DNA of 64,000 nucleotides from positions 3,722,501 to 3,786,500 of the forward strand of contig NZ_JASPFK010000001.1 of NCBI RefSeq assembly GCF_036855935.1, read 5' to 3'. The notes below the pieces were generated by a model. It searched no databases, had not been told where the DNA came from, and saw only the letters and a program-made list of their open reading frames with translations. The stretch is from Sphingomonas sp. LR60 (GTDB taxonomy: Bacteria > Pseudomonadota > Alphaproteobacteria > Sphingomonadales > Sphingomonadaceae). How positions within the stretch are numbered: position 1 is the first letter of the stretch; every line of letters starts with the position of its first letter. Below are positions 9,024-17,723 of this stretch, in pieces. The position numbers and the translations under genes were made by a program.

Positions 9024-10045
9024 CCGCGGCGATCACCGACCGGCGCGTTCGGGAGATCGCGGCCGACGATCCCGCGGCGCGCGATCTGGCGGCATTGGTC
9101 GCGGCGGGTGCGCCCGTGGTGGTGCGCGGCTTGGCGGCCGATTGGCCATTGGTCGCGGCGGGACGCGAGGGGCCGGTGGTGGCGGTCGACTATCTGCGGC
9201 GCTTCTACAACGGCCAGCCGGGCGTCGGATACACCGCCGATGCCGCGCAGGGCGGGCGCTATTTCTACGACGAGACGCTGACGCGGCTCGACTTCGCGGC
9301 CGAGCGCGTGGCGCTCGACGATTATATGGCGCGGATGCTGGCGGTGCTGGACGAGGATGCTGCGCCAAGCTTCTATATCGGCTCGACCGATCTTGAGCGC
9401 TTCTTCCCTGGGTTGGCTGTGGAGAACGCGCTTTCGCGTGCCGATTTCGCACGCGTGCTGCGCAGCATCTGGATCGGGACGCGCACCATCGCGCAGGCGC
9501 ATTACGACATGTCGAACAACATCGCGGTATGCGCCGTCGGGCGGCGGCGCTTCACGCTGTTCCCGCCGGAGCAGGTCGCGAACCTCTATCCGGGGCCGCT
9601 CGAGCCGACGCCGGGCGGACAAGTGGTGTCACTGGTCGATTTTCGAGCACCCGACCTCGATCGTTTTCCCGGCTTCGCCACAGCGCGCGACGCGGCGCAG
9701 GTCGCCGAGCTGGAGCCGGGCGATGCGGTCGTCTACCCGGCGCTGTGGTGGCACCATGTCGAGGCGCTGGCGCCGTTCAACGTGCTGGTGAATTATTGGT
9801 GGAATGACGCGGCGGCCTTCATGGACACGCCGATGAACACGCTGCTCCACGCGCTGCTCAGCCTGCGCGATCGCCCGGCGACGGAGAAGCAGGCGTGGCG
9901 CGCGCTGTTCGACTATTACGTGTTCGGCGAGGCGACGCGCGCGGCCGCGCATCTGCCCGATGCGGCACAGGGCGCGCTCGCGCCGCTGGACGATGCGCGC
10001 GCGCGGCGGTTGCGCGGCGACTTGCTGAGGAAGCTGAATCGATGA
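9020..10045 (+). CDS. Cupin-like (JmjC/cupin_8-type) domain protein
   Basis: A 341-aa protein of the cupin-like/JmjC fold, a family that includes Fe(II)/2-oxoglutarate hydroxylases. The putative iron ligands are H161 and D163 in AHYDMSNN and one of H245/H246 in WWHHVEAL. The preceding GRRRFTLFPPEQVANLYPGPL and the GDAVVYPALWW stretch are typical of the fold. The GTG start sits four bases downstream of GGAGG and overlaps the sapC stop. It overlaps the next gene by ATGA. Family knowledge suggests an oxygenase acting on a protein or small molecule. The substrate here is unknown; a link to the receptor or its cargo is inference from context only. Confidence 0.82.
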   Translation: MTAAITDRRVREIAADDPAARDLAALVAAGAPVVVRGLAADWPLVAAGREGPVVAVDYLRRFYNGQPGVGYTADAAQGGRYFYDETLTRLDFAAERVALDDYMARMLAVLDEDAAPSFYIGSTDLERFFPGLAVENALSRADFARVLRSIWIGTRTIAQAHYDMSNNIAVCAVGRRRFTLFPPEQVANLYPGPLEPTPGGQVVSLVDFRAPDLDRFPGFATARDAAQVAELEPGDAVVYPALWWHHVEALAPFNVLVNYWWNDAAAFMDTPMNTLLHALLSLRDRPATEKQAWRALFDYYVFGEATRAAAHLPDAAQGALAPLDDARARRLRGDLLRKLNR

Positions 10046-11505
10046 CGGGCGTGCGGCGGGTAGTGATCGCGGGCGGCGGCACCGCCGGGTGGCTGGCGGC
10101 GGCGATGCTGACCAAGCAGCTCGGCGCGATGGTCGCGGTGACGCTGGTCGAATCGGAAGAGATCGGGACGGTCGGCGTCGGCGAGTCGACGATCCCGACG
10201 GTGCGTGCCTTTCACCAGTTGATCGGGGTCGACGAGCGCGACTTCGTCCGCGCGACCGGCGCGAGCTTCAAGCTGGGGATTTCGTTCGAGGGCTGGTCGC
10301 GGCCGGACGAGCGCTATCTCCATTCGTTCGGGTCGATCGGGCAATCGACATGGATGGCCGACTTCCACCATTTCTGGCTGGAGGCGCGCGCGCAGGGGAG
10401 CGCTGAGGAGATCGGCCGCTATTGCGTCGAGCATGAGGCGGCACGCGCGGAGCGGTTTGCGGGCGGCGCGGAGGCGGGGCTCAACTACGCCTATCATTTC
10501 GACGCCGCGCGTTACGCCCGCTATCTGCGCGAGCGCTGCGAGGCGGACGGGCTGACCCGCGTCGAGGGCAAGATCGCGCGGGTCGAGCGTGACGGCGAAA
10601 GCGGCGACATCGCCGCGCTGGTCATGGAGGACGGCACGCGCGTGGCGGGCGACCTATTCCTCGACTGCACCGGCTTTCGCGCGCTGCTGCTCGGCGAGAC
10701 GTTGGGGGTCGATTACGAGCATTGGGCCGCGTGGCTGCCCACCAACCGCGCGATCGCGGTGCAGACCGAGGCGACCGGCCCGGCAGTCCCCTACACGCGC
10801 GCCATCGCGCATGATGCGGGATGGCAATGGCGCATCCCGCTGCAGCACCGGTTGGGCAACGGCATCGTCTATGCCAGCGACTATCTGAGCGACGACGAGG
10901 CGCAGGCGCGCTTGCTGGGGAGCGTGACCGGCAAGACGCTGATCGACCCGCGCGTGATCCGCTTTCGCACCGGGCGGCGGGTGAAGGCGTGGGAGCGCAA
11001 TTGCGTGGGACTGAGCCTGGCAGGCGGGTTCGTCGAGCCGCTTGAATCGACGAGCATCCACCTCATCATGATCGCGCTGACGCGATTGTTGCAACTCTTT
11101 CCGTTCGACGGCGTGAGCGAAGCGGCGGCGGGGCGCTTCAACGATATGGCGCGGCGCGAGATCGAGGGCGTGCGCGACTTCATCATCCTGCATTATACGC
11201 TCAACCAGCGCGACGAGCCGTTCTGGCAGCGGATGCGCGACATGCCGCTGCCCGACTCGCTCGCGACGCGGATCGCATTGTTCCGCGAGGGCGCGCAGGC
11301 GTTTCAGGCGAGCGACGAGCTGTTCACGATCACGTCGTGGGTGCAGGTGATGCTGGGGCAGAAGCTGACGCCGCAAGCGCATAACCGCGTGGCGCGGATG
11401 ATGCCCGAGGGGCGGTTGCAACAGACCCTGGGGCAGTTGGCTGCGAATGTCGCGGGCGCGGTGCGCGGGTTGCCGGCGCATCAGGCGTATCTGGATCGGG
11501 TGTGA
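10042..11505 (+). CDS. Tryptophan halogenase family flavoprotein
   Basis: A 487-aa flavin-dependent halogenase-like protein. The ATG overlaps the cupin gene stop (ATGA). The FAD-binding GGGTAGWLAA lies at 11-20, the catalytic-lysine equivalent of PrnA K79 is K77 (SFKLGISF), the halogenase signature WQWRIP is at 261-266, and the conserved Glu is E335 in EPLESTSIHL. All the residues known to matter for halogenation are therefore present. In family members next to TonB receptors no halogenated product has been firmly established, so tryptophan is not assumed as substrate. A reduced-flavin supplier is not encoded nearby. It is the last gene of the run; a repeat follows. Confidence 0.88.
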   Translation: MTGVRRVVIAGGGTAGWLAAAMLTKQLGAMVAVTLVESEEIGTVGVGESTIPTVRAFHQLIGVDERDFVRATGASFKLGISFEGWSRPDERYLHSFGSIGQSTWMADFHHFWLEARAQGSAEEIGRYCVEHEAARAERFAGGAEAGLNYAYHFDAARYARYLRERCEADGLTRVEGKIARVERDGESGDIAALVMEDGTRVAGDLFLDCTGFRALLLGETLGVDYEHWAAWLPTNRAIAVQTEATGPAVPYTRAIAHDAGWQWRIPLQHRLGNGIVYASDYLSDDEAQARLLGSVTGKTLIDPRVIRFRTGRRVKAWERNCVGLSLAGGFVEPLESTSIHLIMIALTRLLQLFPFDGVSEAAAGRFNDMARREIEGVRDFIILHYTLNQRDEPFWQRMRDMPLPDSLATRIALFREGAQAFQASDELFTITSWVQVMLGQKLTPQAHNRVARMMPEGRLQQTLGQLAANVAGAVRGLPAHQAYLDRV

Positions 11506-11529
11506 GGCAAACCGCTCGCCTGCCTTGAT

Positions 11530-11623
11530 CGTCATCCCCGCGAAGGCGGGGATCCAGAACCTCTGACGTTGCGTCTCTACCGACGGACCTGCGCGTCTGG
11601 ATTCCCGCCTTCGCGGTAATGAC
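11530..11623. repeat. Family B palindromic repeat, copy 1
   Basis: The ends GTCATCCCCGCGAAGGCGGG and CCCGCCTTCGCGGTAATGAC are complementary with few mismatches. The middle shares an ACCTGCGCGTCTGGATTC stretch with the other copies. It occupies the gap between the converging halogenase-like and crtB genes. Confidence 0.8.
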
Positions 11624-11631
11624 GGGAGGGG

Positions 11632-12567
11632 TCAGCGGGGCCGCGTCCACAGTCGCGGGTCGCGCGGGGTGTCGGGCAGCGCCTGTCGCCGCGCGGCCTT
11701 GAGCCCCGCGCGCGCGATCCATGCCAGCTTCGCGCCCTTCGAAGTCGTGACCCGGTGATCCCATGCCCGCGCCCCGCGCGCCGCGACTTCGCGCGCGATG
11801 TCGCCGTAGATCCCCGCCGCCGCCAGCACCGCCCACGCCGAACGGAACGACAGCGCCTTGGTCCCGATCGCAGCGCTGTCCTCGTGCAGCTGCGCGCGCG
11901 TTGCCAGCCGCTTCGCCAGCACCGCCAGCCGCTCGCGATACGGCGGCTTCATATGCTCGCCAGGCGGCATGTCCATTTCGACGAGCCAGTCGTCGGGCAG
12001 ATAGCAGCGGTCGACGCGTGCATCCTCTTCGATATCGCGTGCGATATTGGCGAGCTGAAACGCCAGCCCCAGATCGCACGCGCGATCGAGCGTCGCGTCA
12101 TCGTCGGGGGACACCCCCATCACCACCGCCATCAGCAAGCCGACCGCCCCCGCGACATGGTAGCAATAGCGGTAGAGATCGTCCTCGCTGCGTGGGTGCC
12201 AATCCTCGGCGTCGAGCTGGAACCCGTCGATCACGTCATGGACGAAGCGGCGCGGCAGCCCGGTTTCGCGCGCGACGACGCCCAGCGCGTCGAACGCCGG
12301 CTCGCCGGTCGTCTTCCCGTCGAGCGCGGCGTCGCTGAGGGCGCGGACCCGCGCGACCCGATCGCGCGCGTCGGCGACGATCGTGCGATCATGGCCATGA
12401 TCCTGCCCGTCGACCAGATCGTCGCAGGCGCGGCACCAGGCGTAGAGCAGCCACGCACGCTCGCGCACGACCGGTGCGAACAATTTCGACGCGGCGGCGA
12501 AGCTCTTCGAGCCACGCGCGATCGACAGTCGCGCGGTGTCGACCAGCGCCGCGCGCGTGTCGCTCAC
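11632..12567 (-). CDS. crtB: Phytoene/squalene synthase family protein, probable phytoene synthase
   Basis: A 311-aa trans-prenyltransferase that joins two GGPP molecules into phytoene, the first committed step of carotenoid synthesis (yellow pigments such as nostoxanthin are usual in Sphingomonas). The two Asp-rich motifs are DDLVD (49-53) and the downstream FQLANIARDIEED. YLPDDWL and the YGDIAREV segment also fit the family. The GTG start overlaps the stop of the preceding LOG-family gene (GTGA), so the pair is probably one transcript. No other crt gene is in the window. Squalene-type condensation is the main alternative. Confidence 0.87.
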   Translation of the reverse strand: MSDTRAALVDTARLSIARGSKSFAAASKLFAPVVRERAWLLYAWCRACDDLVDGQDHGHDRTIVADARDRVARVRALSDAALDGKTTGEPAFDALGVVARETGLPRRFVHDVIDGFQLDAEDWHPRSEDDLYRYCYHVAGAVGLLMAVVMGVSPDDDATLDRACDLGLAFQLANIARDIEEDARVDRCYLPDDWLVEMDMPPGEHMKPPYRERLAVLAKRLATRAQLHEDSAAIGTKALSFRSAWAVLAAAGIYGDIAREVAARGARAWDHRVTTSKGAKLAWIARAGLKAARRQALPDTPRDPRLWTRPR

Positions 12568-13145
12568 AGGTCCGAGGCGGCCATGCGCACGATCGGCTGC
12601 GTCGGGACGTGCGCCGCCATCCGGTCGAGCAGCCCGCCGAGCGTCTCGTCGACGATCAACAGGTCGCGGTGCTGCGCGCGCAGGAAGCCGACCTCGCCCA
12701 TCTTCTCCCAGAAGGCGACGATCGCGTCATAATAGCCGCCGGCGTTGAGCAGCCCGACCGGATCGGCGTGATAGCCGAGCTGCGCCCAGCTGAGCGCTTC
12801 CCACAGTTCGTCCATCGTGCCGGTGCCGCCGGGCAGCGTCACGAAGCCATCGGCGAGATCGGTGAACATCTGCTTGCGCTGGTGCATCCCGGTCACGACG
12901 TGGAGCTCGGTGAGACCGCGATGCGCGACCTCGGCATCGACCAGCGCCTGCGGGATCACGCCGATCACCTCGCCGCCCGCCGCGAGCGCGGCATCGGCGA
13001 TCGCGCCCATCAACCCGAGCCGCCCGCCGCCATAGACGACGCCGATCCCGCGCGTCGCGAGCGTGTGGCCGACCTCACGCGCGAGATCGAGGTAGAAGGG
13101 GTCCGAGGGGGTGGCGGAGCCGCAGTAGATGGCAAGGCGCTTCAT
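12564..13145 (-). CDS. LOG family protein (TIGR00730 Rossmann fold)
   Basis: A 193-aa protein of the LOG ('Lonely guy') family, many of which are nucleoside-5'-monophosphate phosphoribohydrolases releasing cytokinin-type bases. The ATG at 13143-13145 follows GCGAGGATC and gives the normal start MKRLAIYCGSATPSDPFY. The signature LPGGTGTMDE, with the catalytic Glu, and the GGGRLGLMGAIADAAL nucleotide-binding loop are intact. It overlaps crtB by four bases. The cellular role in bacteria is often unclear; no other cytokinin gene is nearby. Confidence 0.88.
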   Translation of the reverse strand: MKRLAIYCGSATPSDPFYLDLAREVGHTLATRGIGVVYGGGRLGLMGAIADAALAAGGEVIGVIPQALVDAEVAHRGLTELHVVTGMHQRKQMFTDLADGFVTLPGGTGTMDELWEALSWAQLGYHADPVGLLNAGGYYDAIVAFWEKMGEVGFLRAQHRDLLIVDETLGGLLDRMAAHVPTQPIVRMAASDL

Positions 13146-13216
13146 GATCCTCGCGCTACGGGATCGGCGCGGGTGGGGCAACCATTGTGCTGTGGCGTAA
13201 TCCAGCGACCTGAGGG

Positions 13217-13320
13217 GCCACCACGGCGAACGCCGGGCCCAGGTTGGGGACGCTGATGCTACGCATGACGCTTCATCTCGTTGGCCTTCCTAACTAGGCC
13301 TCGGCTTTCGCCGGGGTGGC
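13217..13320. repeat. Family A palindromic repeat, copy 2
   Basis: 104 bp, the same length as the copy at 41-144 but inverted. The middle stretch CGCTTCATCTCG is the complement of the first copy's middle. It fills most of the gap between the LOG-family gene and ung. Confidence 0.75.
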
Positions 13321-13380
13321 GACAAAGATGGTTCAAGCCCTTCCGCTCCAATTCGGGTTGCGCCAAGCCCGTCGGCACGT

Positions 13381-14073
13381 TCACCCCAGCGGTGGGACGC
13401 TCCAGTCGATCGCGCCGCGGCCGTGCGCAGCCAGAAAGACGTTGGCCTTGCTGAAATGGCCCGAACCGAACCAGCCCTTATAGGCCGACAACGGCGAGGG
13501 ATGCGGGGCGGTGAGGATCAGGTGGCGGTCGCCGCCGGCGGCGGTGACGAGCGGCGCCTTGGCCTGCGCGTGGCTACCCCAGAGCATGAACACGGTCGGC
13601 GCATCTTGTTCGGCAACGGCGCGAATGATCGCGTCGGTCAGTTGCTCCCAGCCGCGTCCGCGATGCGCGGCGGCGCGACCCTCCGCGACGGTCAGCACCG
13701 TGTTAAGCAGCAAGACGCCCTGCTGCGCCCATTGTTCGAGAAAGCCGTGGGTCGGCGGCGCGATGCCGCAGTCAGTTGCCAGCTCGCGATAGATGTTGGC
13801 GAGGCTGGGCGGCGGCTTCACGCCCGGACGGACCGAGAAGCACAGGCCATGCGCCTGCCCTGCGCCGTGATAGGGGTCCTGCCCGAGGATTACCACGCGC
13901 ACGTCGGGCAACGCGGTGAGTTCGAGCGCGCGGAAGCGCTCGGCAGCGGGCGGGAAGATCGTCGTCCCGGCCTGTTCCTCGGCGGCGAGGAAGCGGGTCA
14001 GCGCGGCCATCGCGTCACTGGCGAGCGGCGCGGCGAGTGCGTTGTGCCAGCTGGGATCGAACGTCGGCTGCAC
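13381..14073 (-). CDS. ung: Uracil-DNA glycosylase
   Basis: Family 1 uracil-DNA glycosylase, which removes uracil from DNA for base-excision repair. The water-activating motif GQDPYH lies at residues 64-69 and the uracil-pocket HPSPLSAYKGWFG motif near the C-terminus; both are intact. The GTG at 14071-14073 gives 230 aa and motif positions within one residue of the E. coli enzyme (229 aa), and lies just past the cyclophilin stop behind GAGG. An ATG at 14109 would add 12 basic residues overlapping the upstream gene, so it is less likely. The gene is read on from the cyclophilin gene. Confidence 0.93.
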   Translation of the reverse strand: MQPTFDPSWHNALAAPLASDAMAALTRFLAAEEQAGTTIFPPAAERFRALELTALPDVRVVILGQDPYHGAGQAHGLCFSVRPGVKPPPSLANIYRELATDCGIAPPTHGFLEQWAQQGVLLLNTVLTVAEGRAAAHRGRGWEQLTDAIIRAVAEQDAPTVFMLWGSHAQAKAPLVTAAGGDRHLILTAPHPSPLSAYKGWFGSGHFSKANVFLAAHGRGAIDWSVPPLG

Positions 14074-14078
14074 GTGCC

Positions 14079-14726
14079 TCAGCCGTCGCGGCGATGTTCG
14101 AGCAGCCATGGACGCGGGCGACCCGTCGGCTTTGGCGTGCCGTCGAGTCGGACGGAGCGTGTCACCACCACCGGGCGCAGCATCAGCGTGCCGTTCATCT
14201 GTTGGCCGGTCGGCTCAGCGAGGATGCGCTTGACGGTCTTCTGCCCCGCCACGACGCGACCGAACGCGGCATAGCCGGGGTCGCGTGGGCTCCAGTCCAT
14301 GTAAGCTGCCGGGCCGACCGTGATGAAGAAATTGCCGTTCGCCGAGCCGGGCGGCCCCTTGCGCGCCATCGAGATCGTCATGTCGAGGTGGCGGATACCG
14401 GTCTTCCTGGTCGATTCATGCGGGATCATGTCGAGGAAGCGGCGCGCGTCGGTGCGGATGCCCGACTGGATAAAGCCGGTGCCGGGCAGCTTCTTGCTGC
14501 GCGCGGTGCGATAGAAGCTGACCCCGTCGAAGCGGCCATCGTCGACGTAGCGCAGGAAATTGGCGGTGGTGAGCGGCGCGTGGCGCTGATCGAGCGCGAG
14601 GATGATCGGGCCGTCGGCGGTTTCCAGCCGGACGCGCACCCAGCCCGGCGTGGCGCGGTCGGCGCGCTGGGCCGTGGCAGGCGCGGCAACGGCGAGGAGG
14701 GCGAGCAGCAGGTGAAGGCGACGCAT
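14079..14726 (-). CDS. Cyclophilin-type peptidyl-prolyl isomerase, exported
   Basis: A 215-aa cyclophilin that isomerises Xaa-Pro bonds, with an N-terminal signal peptide (MRRLHLLLALLAVAAPATAQ) placing it in the periplasm. Cyclophilin segments visible are LTTANFLRYVDDGRFDGVSFYRT, the GPPGSANGNFFITVG core and YAAFGRVVAGQKTVKRI. The ATG at 14724-14726 is chosen because it begins the signal peptide; the much longer open frame upstream encodes no signal. Arg/Pro-rich residues form the C-terminus. ung follows within six bases. Confidence 0.88.
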   Translation of the reverse strand: MRRLHLLLALLAVAAPATAQRADRATPGWVRVRLETADGPIILALDQRHAPLTTANFLRYVDDGRFDGVSFYRTARSKKLPGTGFIQSGIRTDARRFLDMIPHESTRKTGIRHLDMTISMARKGPPGSANGNFFITVGPAAYMDWSPRDPGYAAFGRVVAGQKTVKRILAEPTGQQMNGTLMLRPVVVTRSVRLDGTPKPTGRPRPWLLEHRRDG

Positions 14727-14766
14727 CGCGCGGATGTACGGACGCGCGCGCACGATCGCAACGCCG

Positions 14767-15441
14767 TCAGATGCCGAGCCAGACGAGCGGTTCGGGGAGC
14801 GCGGTCGCGGCATAATCGACCTGAAGGACGCGGCGGCGGCGATTGCCCTGCGCGGCGGCCGAGGCGTGGAGGATCGGGGTGGCGTAGCACCAGACATCGC
14901 CTGCATCGGCGAGGCACGCGACGGTGCGGTGACGTGCGACGGTGTCGGCGATCGCGTCCTCGGGGATGCGGCCAAGACGGTGCGAGCCGGGGGCGATCAG
15001 CAAGGGTGCGTTGTCGGCGGGGGTGTCGTCGAGGTGGATGCGTAGCGTCACCATCGCTTCGGTGATCGCGAACGGGGGCTCGACGTGCTGAATGCCCTGT
15101 TTGGTTGACCACGGACCGTAGCCGGGAACGTGGGCGCGGGTCTGGACGGCGATCGTGCGATCCTGATGCCAGCCGAGCGACCAATTGGTGGCGGGGGTTT
15201 TGTCGAACAGAACCGCGCGCACCGGTTGCGTGGCGGCACCGAGGTGGAGCGTGGCGATGGCGTGGATGGGGCCGGCGGCGAGGAGAGCGGGTAGCGCGGG
15301 GTGGCCGTGGAGGCGGAGGCCGGCGCGGTCCTGCGGAAGGTCGTCGGCGAGCCTGTGAAGGGCGGGGAGGAGCGGGATCGCGGCGGCTGGATGGTGAGCG
15401 GCACCGTCACGGGACCAGTCGAGGGGCGGGGTGGCACTCAT
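14767..15441 (-). CDS. Phytanoyl-CoA dioxygenase (PhyH) family protein
   Basis: A 224-aa Fe(II)/2-oxoglutarate oxygenase-like protein. LGWHQDRTI contains the HxD iron ligands (about residues 91-93). GDVWCYATPILHASAAA carries the likely distal His, and the RRRRVLQVDYA segment the Arg that usually holds 2-oxoglutarate. LLIAPGSHRLGRIPE is also typical of the PhyH fold. The substrate is unknown: bacterial members act on many small molecules and the neighbours (cyclophilin, ung) give no clue. Confidence 0.8.
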   Translation of the reverse strand: MSATPPLDWSRDGAAHHPAAAIPLLPALHRLADDLPQDRAGLRLHGHPALPALLAAGPIHAIATLHLGAATQPVRAVLFDKTPATNWSLGWHQDRTIAVQTRAHVPGYGPWSTKQGIQHVEPPFAITEAMVTLRIHLDDTPADNAPLLIAPGSHRLGRIPEDAIADTVARHRTVACLADAGDVWCYATPILHASAAAQGNRRRRVLQVDYAATALPEPLVWLGI

Positions 15442-15466
15442 GAAGACAGGCGTACCGAGCCAACTT

Positions 15467-15543
15467 CGTCATTGCGAGTGCAGCGACGCAATCCAAGGCG
15501 TCTTGGCCCGGCTCTGGATTGCCTCTCTCTGCTCGCAATGACG
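15467..15543. repeat. Family C palindromic repeat, copy 1
   Basis: GTCATTGCGAG at the left and CTCGCAATGAC at the right are exact complements, with further inner pairing (GCAATCCA / TGGATTGC). It is intergenic, between the PhyH-like gene and etfA. A short version lies at 47036-47063. Confidence 0.75.
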
Positions 15544-15560
15544 ACAGCGTGTGGGGCCAC

Positions 15561-15583
15561 GACGCGGGAGTGAATCCCGCGTC
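15561..15583. repeat. Perfect hairpin
   Basis: GACGCGGGA and TCCCGCGTC are perfect 9-bp arms around GTGAA. It is intergenic between the repeat above and etfA, and could be a structure at the transcript end or a further repeat remnant. Confidence 0.5.
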
Positions 15584-15648
15584 GTCGGACGGCGCTGTGG
15601 CGCCGCCGGCCGTGTCGGCGGATGCAGCGTCGCTTCGCTTGCTACACC

Positions 15649-15667
15649 GGCGGGCAGGTTGCCCGCC
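15649..15667 (-). terminator. Hairpin just past etfA
   Basis: GGCGGGC and GCCCGCC pair perfectly around a 5-nt loop, 9-27 bp beyond the etfA stop. No T-tract follows on the minus strand, so it is a candidate transcript-end structure rather than a classic terminator. Confidence 0.4.
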
Positions 15668-15675
15668 TTCCGCCG

Positions 15676-16605
15676 TCAGAGCTTCTCCGTCAGCTCCGGC
15701 ACGATCTTGAACAGATCCCCCACCAGGCCGAGGTCGGCGACCTGGAAGATCGGTGCATCCTCGTCCTTGTTGATCGCGATGATCGTCTTGGAGTCCTTCA
15801 TGCCCGCAAGATGCTGGATCGCGCCCGAGATGCCGACCGCGACATAGACTTCCGGTGCGACGATCTTGCCGGTCTGGCCAACCTGATAGTCGTTCGGCAC
15901 ATAGCCCGCATCGACCGCGGCGCGGCTCGCGCCGACGCCTGCGCCGAGCTTGTCGGCGAGCGGCTCGATCAGTTCGTGGAACTTCTCGCCCGAACCGAGC
16001 GCGCGACCGCCCGAAACGATGACCTTCGCGCTGGTCAGCTCCGGACGCGTCGAGGCCGCGATCTCCTGATTGACGAACGTCGACAGGCCAGCGTCGCCGG
16101 TCGCGGCGACCGGCTCAACGGTGCCCGCGCCACCCTCGGCCGCTGCCTTCTCGAACGCGGTGCCGCGGACGGTGAGGACCTTCTTGGCATCCGACGTCCT
16201 GACGGTGGCGATCGCATTGCCGGCATAGATCGGGCGCGTGAACGTGTCCTCCCCCTCGACCGACAGCACGTCGCTGATCTGCATGACGTCGAGCAGCGCG
16301 GCGACGCGCGGGGCGACGGCCTTGCCGGTGGTGGTGGACGGCGCGACGAACGCGTCGTGATGCCCCATCAGTTCGACGACCAGGGGCGCGACATTCTCGG
16401 CGAGCTGATGCGCATAGGCCGCGTCATCGGCGACATGCACCTTGCCGACGCCCGCGATCTTCGCCGCCGCCTCAGCAACCGCGCCGACGCCCTGCCCGGC
16501 GACGAGCAGATGCACCTCGCCCAGCTTCGCCGCGGCGGTGACCGCGGAGAGCGTGGCGTCCTTGACGGTCGATCCGTCGTGTTCGACCCAAACCAGAGTC
16601 TTCAT
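15676..16605 (-). CDS. etfA: Electron transfer flavoprotein alpha subunit
   Basis: A 309-aa alpha subunit of electron transfer flavoprotein, which passes electrons from acyl-CoA and other dehydrogenases to ETF-ubiquinone oxidoreductase. [11 protein letters not shown] is the usual N-terminus. The C-terminal FAD domain is intact, with [47 protein letters not shown] (read as the signature run) and [10 protein letters not shown]. It follows etfB in the normal order but 137 bp away, the gap being filled by a family D palindrome. Confidence 0.96.
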   Translation of the reverse strand: MKTLVWVEHDGSTVKDATLSAVTAAAKLGEVHLLVAGQGVGAVAEAAAKIAGVGKVHVADDAAYAHQLAENVAPLVVELMGHHDAFVAPSTTTGKAVAPRVAALLDVMQISDVLSVEGEDTFTRPIYAGNAIATVRTSDAKKVLTVRGTAFEKAAAEGGAGTVEPVAATGDAGLSTFVNQEIAASTRPELTSAKVIVSGGRALGSGEKFHELIEPLADKLGAGVGASRAAVDAGYVPNDYQVGQTGKIVAPEVYVAVGISGAIQHLAGMKDSKTIIAINKDEDAPIFQVADLGLVGDLFKIVPELTEKL

Positions 16606-16640
16606 GATCTACCTCTCCGGAGACTTGCCCCGTTTGATCC

Positions 16641-16706
16641 GTCCGCCCTGAGCCTGTCGAAGGGCGTGTCCCGGAACCCGTGCTTCGACAGGCTCAGCAC
16701 GAACGG
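16641..16706. repeat. Family D palindromic repeat, copy 1 (inside the etf operon)
   Basis: CTGAGCCTGTCGAAG (16648-16662) and CTTCGACAGGCTCAG (16683-16697) are perfect 15-bp arms. It lies between etfB and etfA, which are normally close together, so the transcript must pass through it. Confidence 0.85.
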
Positions 16707-16742
16707 CGGGAGGAATGGTGCGCCATGCCTCCCACCCCCAAA

Positions 16743-17492
16743 CTATTTTGCGATGCCCATCGACTTGAGCCGGTTCACCAGCTCGTCGACATCGGCGACC
16801 TTGACGCCCGCCATGCGCTTGGCCGGCTCGGCGACGCTGACGACGGTCAGCCGCGGCGTCACATCGACGCCGAGGTCGGCCACGGTCTTGGTCGCGAGCG
16901 GCTTCGACTTGGCCTTCATGATGTTGGGCAGCGAGGCGTAGCGCGGCTCGTTGAGGCGCAGGTCGGTGGTGACGATCGCGGGCAGCTTGAACGTGTCCGT
17001 CTCCAGCCCGCCGTCGACCTCGCGGGTGACGGTGACGCTATCAGCGGCCAGCTCGACCTTCGACGCGAACGTACCCTGGCCCCAACCGAGCAGCCCGGCG
17101 AGCATCTGGCCGGTCTGGTTGTTGTCGTCGTCGATCGCCTGCTTGCCGAGGATCACTAATTGCGGCTGTTCCTCCTCGACGATCTTGGCGAGCAGCTTGG
17201 CGACGCCCAGCGGTTCGACCTTGGTCTCCGAGGTGACGAGGATCGCGCGGTCGGCGCCCATCGCCAGCGCGGTGCGCAGCGTGTCCTGCGCCTTCGGCTC
17301 GCCGATCGAGACGACGACGATCTCGGTGACGATGCCCTTTTCCTTGAGACGGATCGCTTCTTCGACCGCAATCTCATCGAACGGGTTCATGCTCATCTTG
17401 ACGTTCGCGAGATCGACGCCCGAGCCGTCCGCCTTCACGCGGGGCTTTACATTATAGTCAAGCACGCGCTTGACCGGCACCAGCACCTTCAT
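16743..17492 (-). CDS. etfB: Electron transfer flavoprotein beta subunit
   Basis: A 249-aa ETF beta subunit carrying the AMP site and the dehydrogenase recognition loop. [39 protein letters not shown] and the signature [25 protein letters not shown] are intact, as are [30 protein letters not shown] family residues. A GAGGAGGG site precedes the ATG. A near-perfect palindrome lies 35-54 bp upstream and probably controls the operon. Confidence 0.96.
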   Translation of the reverse strand: MKVLVPVKRVLDYNVKPRVKADGSGVDLANVKMSMNPFDEIAVEEAIRLKEKGIVTEIVVVSIGEPKAQDTLRTALAMGADRAILVTSETKVEPLGVAKLLAKIVEEEQPQLVILGKQAIDDDNNQTGQMLAGLLGWGQGTFASKVELAADSVTVTREVDGGLETDTFKLPAIVTTDLRLNEPRYASLPNIMKAKSKPLATKTVADLGVDVTPRLTVVSVAEPAKRMAGVKVADVDELVNRLKSMGIAK

Positions 17493-17526
17493 TGCGCTAC
17501 CCTCCTCAATATATCCGGGCTGCTAC

Positions 17527-17546
17527 CTGACGTTTACGTAAACATC
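17527..17546. promoter_or_regulatory. Palindromic operator candidate upstream of etfB
   Basis: TGACGTTTACGTAAACATCA pairs at 9 of 10 positions, with a perfect 12-bp core GTTTACGTAAAC. The arrangement resembles sites described for MerR-family regulators of branched-chain amino acid and fatty-acid breakdown (LiuR type), which would suit an ETF operon. The regulator assignment is inference. Confidence 0.55.
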
Positions 17547-17723
17547 AAGTGAGCGGCCGATGCGGCCGGGTTGCGGGCGGCCGGCATCCTCTGTCGTAAA
17601 GCGATAAAGCGTCAGGCCGCCGAGATGTCCATGGCGCTGCGCCAAATACGCGAAGGGCGAGGCCGGCGTGCCGACCCCGCCCCCGCGAGTCTTCGATACG
17701 GTCCGCGATGGTCGCGGTGCGTG

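Noticed and set aside
10042..11505. Naming the halogenase-like gene prnA
   Set aside because: The catalytic residues fit, but no pyrrolnitrin or other product genes are nearby and receptor-linked homologues lack proven activity on tryptophan.
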